Below, piece after piece: positions 58,431-64,000 of a stretch of 64,000 nucleotides of DNA; positions within the stretch are counted from its first letter, which is position 1; every line of letters begins with the position of its first letter. Below the pieces are notes generated by a model that was given only the letters and a program-made list of their open reading frames with translations, made no database searches and was not told the DNA's origin. The stretch lies in NCBI GenBank assembly GCA_029204225.1, contig CM055100.1:52265260-52329259 (forward strand), read 5' to 3'. Source of the DNA: Diphasiastrum complanatum. Lineage: Eukaryota > Streptophyta > Lycopodiopsida > Lycopodiales > Lycopodiaceae. The translations under genes and the position numbers were made by a program.

Positions 58431-60591
58431 GTCACAAGGCAAAAGGTCATTGGGTTAGGACTTCCCCTCGGCCCCATAGTATGCTAACATGTCGTTGTAA
58501 AAAATAATACTCTTTTCACATGTGTTCTAGAATATTGTTCTGAAAATCATTATTAATAAGAAAATTCGTGGAGTCCGACTAGCTATACCCTTAAATTGCA
58601 CCTAGAATCACTTAAAATGATGTTCTTTGCATGAATTAAGGGATACATGAGAAGTAAGATGGCCTCACAAATTACAATTTCCAAAGGAAGGAGGGAGAGA
58701 GTATTGAGCCCAGAGGTAGGTACTTGGTACTTGTGCAACTGTGCATCTTACATGGAGGCTTCTAGATTTTTAACACGCATTGCACCTGCCACTCAAACTT
58801 ATAAGTGGGACATTATTGCCTAGCAAGCTTTTGCAATATGCAACAAAAAATTTAAAAAGGATTGTAAGATTTTTTGATCGACTTCCTAGTCACCACCGAC
58901 CTTACTTTTTTATTTCATTTATTACCTTCTCTACACATGGGGCCCGCCAGTGACTTTGGAGTCCCCGGTCCCTAGTCCCCACACTCCTCTCCCTCTTTCT
59001 CGCTCAGCACTGACTGAGCATTGCCTTTCCCTTCTCCCTACTCCTGTCTCTGCGCACCGTTTCGATCGCGAGCTGTTTCTGATAGAAATGGAGCGTGGAG
59101 GGTGGATGAGTCCGACAGAAGATGGCTGTCCAGTGCCTACTGCATCCTGCAATGGAGGGTAAGGAAGGAGGGAGAAGGGAGCTCACGTGGGGTCAATAGC
59201 GGAAATATTTTGATGAGTAGGCATAGTATACTTGATAAGAAAGTAAGCGGAGCTGCAGTTGGAAGGCTGGTGGAGCCGGAGGTAGCAAGTGATGGGAGAG
59301 AGTGAAATCCAGCTCAGGTTGGGCAATCTGAATATAGGTCGGATTGAGGTTTGAAGAGGAAAATGGGGATGTATAAGTACGCTTGCTCCAGCAATCCGCA
59401 GAATGCTCGTTTGATTTCGGGCGTGAGCAAGAGTTCCCTCTATCTGCAACGTTCCAATCTCAAATGCGCAGATTCGGAGGTGAAGATCTCAGTTAATCCC
59501 TTCGTCAGGTCTCCACTACCAAGAGCCTCAGGTTGATATCTGTGGGATTACTACTCACAGATTTTACGTACTCGTAGTTGGTAGGATGGAAAATGCGAGT
59601 TGCTAGGCAGCTATTTGTCCATGAAAGTTGCACTCTTGCTCCACTCTGGACTCACTGTGCACGAATTAATTTTCCTTTCACTGCAGACAAGATGTTCTGA
59701 CGAAGATACCTCATTAAACTGCCGCTCATGCTAGAATGCTCCCGGGTAGTACTTCGAAGAAATTCTCAGCTCACCATTGAATGAGGATGAATGCTTGAGT
59801 AGCCATTTTGATTTTTTCCACCACGTACAACTGTAATTACAGAGAGTGCCGAGATCAAGGACTGGTAAGCATGTTCCCTTCGTTTCATAGTTGTGATTTG
59901 TACTTAAAGCTACATAGTCAAACCAAATGCTAGTGTTCTTGGAAGGAAAATAGCCAAACGATCTTTGATCTTGCGATCGAGTAGATATAGTAAGGTGGGA
60001 TAAATATGCAGGAAGCTAGTTTGACCGGGCCTCAAGTTCGTACCTTTGAACGCTGGGGCAATTAGCATTATTGGAACAAACTTTATATATCAAATTCCAA
60101 TATAACGAAGTGTACGGTTCTGTTTTCGAGGTGCAAGTAAGGGGTATAACCGTATAACTTTTGCCGCTGTGTCGTAGCACATTCATCACGTAGTTGTGTG
60201 GTCCTTCTCAACGGGCCAAGCTTTTTAAACTGTCGAAATTCATTTGAATCCGCATCTAACCTAACTTTGTGATACTCCTTGCTTCCGTTGAAGTGTTTGT
60301 ATGATTTTAGTAGTGTGACGTTCTAGTTCTCGTAAAAGATTATGGAATCTGACATTTCGTTGTCTTCATAGATCATGGAAGGCACAATCTTAAAAACAAT
60401 TAGTCAGAGATGCTTCGGAAAGTTAACTGCTGAAGTATGCTTGCTTATGGGTTGCGTGGAAGCCTACTTCGCGAAAGTTAACTCAATTTCTTATCATAGA
60501 GCTAGCTAGAAAATAGCACGAGGCATATATTGATTGGGTAGTGAAAGAGTTGATCAGCTTCCACAAAGTGAAATTCATTTGGCTTTTCAAA
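58431..60591 (+). promoter_or_regulatory. Upstream region of CslA
   Basis: No transposon gene was seen. A GC-richer, CpG-containing block at 58930-59520 with pyrimidine-rich CTC/CTT runs contrasts with AT-rich surroundings and could hold the promoter and a non-coding first exon. Open frames of 60-94 codons on both strands there overlap and lack family features. The last 50 bp before the ATG are in frame with it but start with GTG. Confidence 0.4.
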
Positions 60592-60986
60592 ATGGCCGAT
60601 TTTTCAAGCACATTGCTCTCACGAACGATACAGAATAGTCAAGAGGGCGTTGCAGACCAGCTTGTGGAGCTATGGCGTCAAGTGCGAGCTCCATTTGTGG
60701 CTCCACTTTTACAATTAGCCGTCAATATCTGTCTGGTTATGGTGGTAATGCTTTTCATGGAGAGGATATATATGTGTGGAGTTCTAGTCATTACAAAGTT
60801 ACTGAGGAGAACACCAGAGAGGAGATACAAGTGGGAACCCATTAGAGATGATTTGGAGCTGGGAAATTCCGTGTTCCCTATGGTTCTCGTTCAAATTCCA
60901 ATGTACAACGAAAGGGAGGTAAGGAAATGTACCGTGTATATCTATTGCAGAGCCTGTTGCCTGACAATGATCATTGTTCCAGCTAT

Positions 60987-61033
<47 letters not shown>

Positions 61034-61101
61034 TTCCAGTAGCTTTCCTCGCGAAGTTTGGAAATGTGTTTGTGAACATTAGTTGCTAGGTAGAACTCTA
61101 T

Positions 61102-61171
<70 letters not shown>

Positions 61172-62099
61172 CTCACCGTTATATCTCTGTAGGTTTATCA
61201 ACTGTCAATTCAGGCAGCTTGCGGCCTCTCATGGCCTTCAGAACGTATCGTGATTCAAGTTCTCGATGACTCTACAGACCCTATCATCAAGGTACGGCTG
61301 CTTATCTCTGGTTCATGCTTGTGCTTAATCATGCTTTATGATATATGCCATAAATATGGTTTGAACTTTGCCTTTGTAGTGAAAGAACGGTATAGTGTTG
61401 GGAATATTAGCCGTCTGAGCAAGCTTGTTGCAGTATTGATTCATCAGCCACTTATTTTCTAGTGTTCAATATTGCACTAATCCACTACGATCACAGTTGA
61501 AAGCATAGAGTTGCCATGAAATATTTTCAGCTGCTTTTTCTTTGCAAAAAAGAATGTGGAGATCATCTATTGCCTTTGGAGTACTACTGAGCATTTTGTT
61601 GAAAAGCTGTTCTTTGATGCATTGTAAGAGAGAGAGCTTAGTAGGTTAACAAGCCAGGCAGAAAGGATAAGCCGAAACGAGTACATGACAGAGCCAGTGC
61701 TTGTTGACAGCTTTTAATACGTACCCAAGTCAGTAAAAAAACTACTCTTTACAACAGATCAACCAAATGCAATGTGTGAATTGAACTCAAGTCATTCAAG
61801 TCTTTGCAATACACACCAGATCAACCAAATGCAATGTTTTACACAGAATCTGGTGGAACTGGAGTGCCAGAGGTGGGCAGGCAAAGGAATTAATGTAAAA
61901 TACGAAGTTCGAGACAACAGGAACGGGTACAAAGCGGGAGCACTGAAGGAGGGAATGAAGCGCAGCTATGTGAAGGCGTGTGACTATGTGGCCATTTTCG
62001 ACGCGGACTTCCAACCAGACCCAGAGTTTCTGTTGCGCACCATCCCTTTCCTCATTCACAACCCACAGCTTGGACTGGTGCAGGCTCGCTGGAAATTCG
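60592..62099 (+). CDS. CslA: CslA-type glucomannan 4-beta-mannosyltransferase, exons 1-3
   Basis: Family 2 glycosyltransferase making the (gluco)mannan backbone in the Golgi from GDP-mannose. Exon 1 is 60592-60918 (109 codons): start [10 protein letters not shown], one membrane span about residues 33-56, a basic [15 protein letters not shown] stretch, and [13 protein letters not shown] at 60919. Exon 2 is 61193-61291 ([17 protein letters not shown], then VLDDSTDP with the first Asp pair). Exon 3 is 61847-62099 ([29 protein letters not shown], the DxD motif in [21 protein letters not shown]), donor GT at 62100. Phases are 0, 0 and 1, and all sites are GT-AG. The STDP and [16 protein letters not shown] motifs fit CslA rather than CslC. 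The ED and QxxRW motifs and the C-terminal spans are not visible up to 64000, so the next intron exceeds 1.9 kb or the gene is truncated. Confidence 0.87.
60990..61031. repeat. GA microsatellite in CslA intron 1
   Basis: (GA)n after CTATGAC; a second tract with the same left flank lies at 61105. Confidence 0.95.
61105..61170. repeat. Second GA microsatellite in CslA intron 1
   Basis: (GA)n of about 33 units, ending 22 bp before the intron 1 acceptor. Left flank CTCTATGAC resembles that of the first tract. Confidence 0.95.
61758..61838 (+). repeat. 21-bp direct repeat near the intron 2 acceptor
   Basis: CAGATCAACCAAATGCAATGT occurs twice about 60 bp apart; the second copy lies just before the acceptor TTTTACACAG of exon 3. 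Confidence 0.85.
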
Positions 62100-63840
62100 G
62101 TAAGCAATTGCAAAAGAACATGCCATCGCCACCCAATCTCGTCACACTTTTTTTTATTATATGTTTTATCAGCACTGTTAATTGTGAGCTAGTCCTGGAG
62201 TAGAGAAAAGGACTTCTTCACACTTCACCTAGAACCAGCTACGCCATCTCTGTCGTACAGTTGGTAATATGTCGATTGCAAAAGCTGCGAAAGCTGTAAA
62301 CTTTCTCTCAACAGTCATGTCATGTCATGTCGAGCAACATAACTGTCCTCTGATGCTCCTTTACTGATTGTCAAAATTGCCATGCCTTTGTCCTTTTGGG
62401 GAGGACCCTAGCAGCAGCCGGTCCCGCCCTCGCTAACTACCTTCCTTTTGAATGGGGAGAGGGAGATGGAGATGGAGAGGGTCCGCCAAATCTGGCGGCC
62501 CAGCGATGTTACCGGCTGAAGACGTGCCACGAAGTGGGCTCTGAATTGGCCCGGGCCCATTCATTTATGTTGTCCACTTCCCCGAGCCCGTCAATTTTGA
62601 AAGACGAATGCCCTTAGGCCAGCTGGAGGCTGGTCCGGTTCCTCCCTCAACAACTACCAAACCAAAGGGATCCAGCGGCATTTTGGCCAAGACCAAGTAC
62701 TGGGATACCCCCTCATGTCCAATCCCCCCCCCTCTGAGATTTTGAATTTCTCAACTCCAATTTAATATTTATTAAAAGCAAGACTGTGTCAGGTGTGGAG
62801 TCTTCAAGATTAGAGAGCATTTTTATATATTTTAATCCTTGGGACAAGTCATCTTGGCAGACATAAATTTGGTCCACCCTTGGCATGCCAGACTCTAATT
62901 TCATCACTCTCATCAAATAATTTATTAATTGCAATGAAACCAAAAACAAAAGCACTTGGAACAATCCAAAGATATTACCTAAAATGCAAACTAGTTAGTT
63001 AGGAGCAGAGTTAGGGTCCTTGTGGAAAGCCAAATTTTATTTTGTTTTGATGAAGCATAATAGACATTGAGTATTAGTATCATGCATCAACATAGTTACA
63101 CCCCCAATTGTACATGACTCCATTCATTGTTGATAGAAATAATTTATTGAATATTAACACAAGCATAAATAAATATACTAGATGTTGATGAATGTGTACA
63201 CTAGTTGTGTAAATATTCACGTTCTGTAGGCTTATAATTTCCTCCACCTTGAGAATGAATAGATATTACCTTGTTCTCAATAGATACATTTGAAAGCTAA
63301 CGTGGACCTATGTGTGTATATAGGACATGCACCTACTCGTGCACACTAACGAAGTAAGTAGGGATGTAGCATCAACCTATACATGATGCAGTTGATTATC
63401 TAAGAAGACTTCGTGAGTTGAGTTCATAAAGATGAGAATTGCACATCGCCTTTGTTATGTCAAGTGCTATTCTAGAATTAACAACAATATATTCTTTTTT
63501 CTACATGTGTTATTAAAATGAGAAATTGCGAAAAATAAAGGTAGATGAGTGAAAAAGGGAGTTTAGTCTAGAGCAAAACTCATGAAAGGGGGAATAATGA
63601 GTATTAGAATATCAAAATGTTTTGCTGGCTGAGAGGGAGACGTTGTGTGGGTACACATAAAATTCAAAAAGATGCAAGGATATTGAGTTGATGCATTGAG
63701 TCTTAGGAGTAAGCCTTAATTTGTTTTGGTTTTCTAGAACCGCAATCTAAGGCTAATTCGCCGTCATGAAGTCATAGTTTGATGAGTTCACAAAACTTTT
63801 CTAGGCTTAGTTGGTATAGTAAAATTAAGAAGAAATGGTA
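62100..63840 (+). other. CslA intron 3 or 3' flank, no exon found
   Basis: I looked for the next conserved block (VN…MQEMSLDYHF-like) and QxxRW and saw neither. A GC-richer stretch at 62395-62640 has a 73-codon frame without family features. The rest is AT-rich. Confidence 0.5.
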
Positions 63841-64000
63841 AAGAAGGATAAGACTCCAGGATTAAATGGCTTGCCCATGGAGTTTTAAAAGGTGGAGAAT
63901 TTGTGATGGGGATATCGATAAAGCGAATGACATCCCCTTGGAGATCTCTTAAGGGTTTGATTTGTGCTTGTTCCTTACATAAGATGCTATAGAAGCTAAG
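63841..64000 (+). pseudogene. LINE reverse transcriptase fragment
   Basis: The plus strand reads EEMVKKDKTPGLNGLPMEF then a stop, matching the K-(S/T)-P-G-(P/L)-(D/N)-G-L-P-x-E-F motif at the start of plant LINE RT (Asp is Asn here). Further stops follow within 60 bp. Cut by the window edge. Confidence 0.65.

Noticed and set aside
58931-59536. Cluster of 60-94 codon frames on both strands upstream of CslA
   Set aside because: They come from a GC-richer block with few stops in any frame; no domain seen. More likely a promoter or 5' leader.
62396-62617. 73-codon GC-rich frame as a further CslA exon
   Set aside because: It lacks every conserved CslA motif expected after exon 3 and has no fitting acceptor.

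Overview
This window looks like repeat-dominated nuclear DNA of a land plant. The plant assignment rests on the 5' exons of a CslA-type glucomannan synthase gene (60592-62099), with plant-like GT-AG introns, and on many Ty1/copia elements primed by initiator tRNA-Met (TGGTATCAGAGC-type sites at 469, 12871, 31067 on the minus strand, and decayed ones at 23682 and 46124). Ty3/gypsy, CACTA and LINE remnants and very long GA tracts fit a large, transposon-rich genome. I cannot name the species; a non-seed vascular plant is only a guess. No rRNA, tRNA, CRISPR or bacterial-type operon was seen.

Layout. 1-8.5 kb: a mosaic of broken elements (plus-strand copia integrase, minus-strand copia RT/RNase H, a minus-strand Ty3/gypsy integrase end followed by an unusual coiled-coil ORF, then minus-strand copia gag/pre-integrase). 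8.5-12 kb: mostly unassigned DNA with one decayed, spliced-looking unknown gene. 12.0-18.2 kb: a nearly complete but dead copia element with both LTRs. 18.2-24 kb: minus-strand copia gag-pol remnants, one split by an 885 bp solo LTR with a perfect 5 bp target duplication. 26.5-39.5 kb: one minus-strand copia element ('host E') split by two later insertions: a 4,571 bp element with near-identical LTRs that encodes Gag and protease but has no integrase core, RT or RNase H (27212-31782), and a 5,020 bp copia element with a 17-G polypurine tract (32463-37482). 41.5-52.6 kb: a repeated unit present twice as direct copies around a decayed copia element; the copies differ by about 2 kb lying between two GA microsatellites. 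52.6-58.4 kb: gypsy and CACTA debris, and a chromodomain fragment squeezed between two LTRs. 58.4-64 kb: upstream region and first three coding exons of CslA, with a LINE fragment at the right edge.

How the parts work together. The 27-32 kb element is the most interesting object. Its 701 bp LTRs differ at 4 sites, it has target duplications (TGCTT), a primer site, a polypurine tract and an unbroken 726-codon Gag-protease ORF. It must borrow RT and integrase from a relative. The copia element at 12-18 kb belongs to the same lineage (similar Gag, primer site and terminal sequences), but this copy is dead. The CslA gene is the only likely functional host gene; its later exons, with the remaining catalytic motifs, are not visible here.
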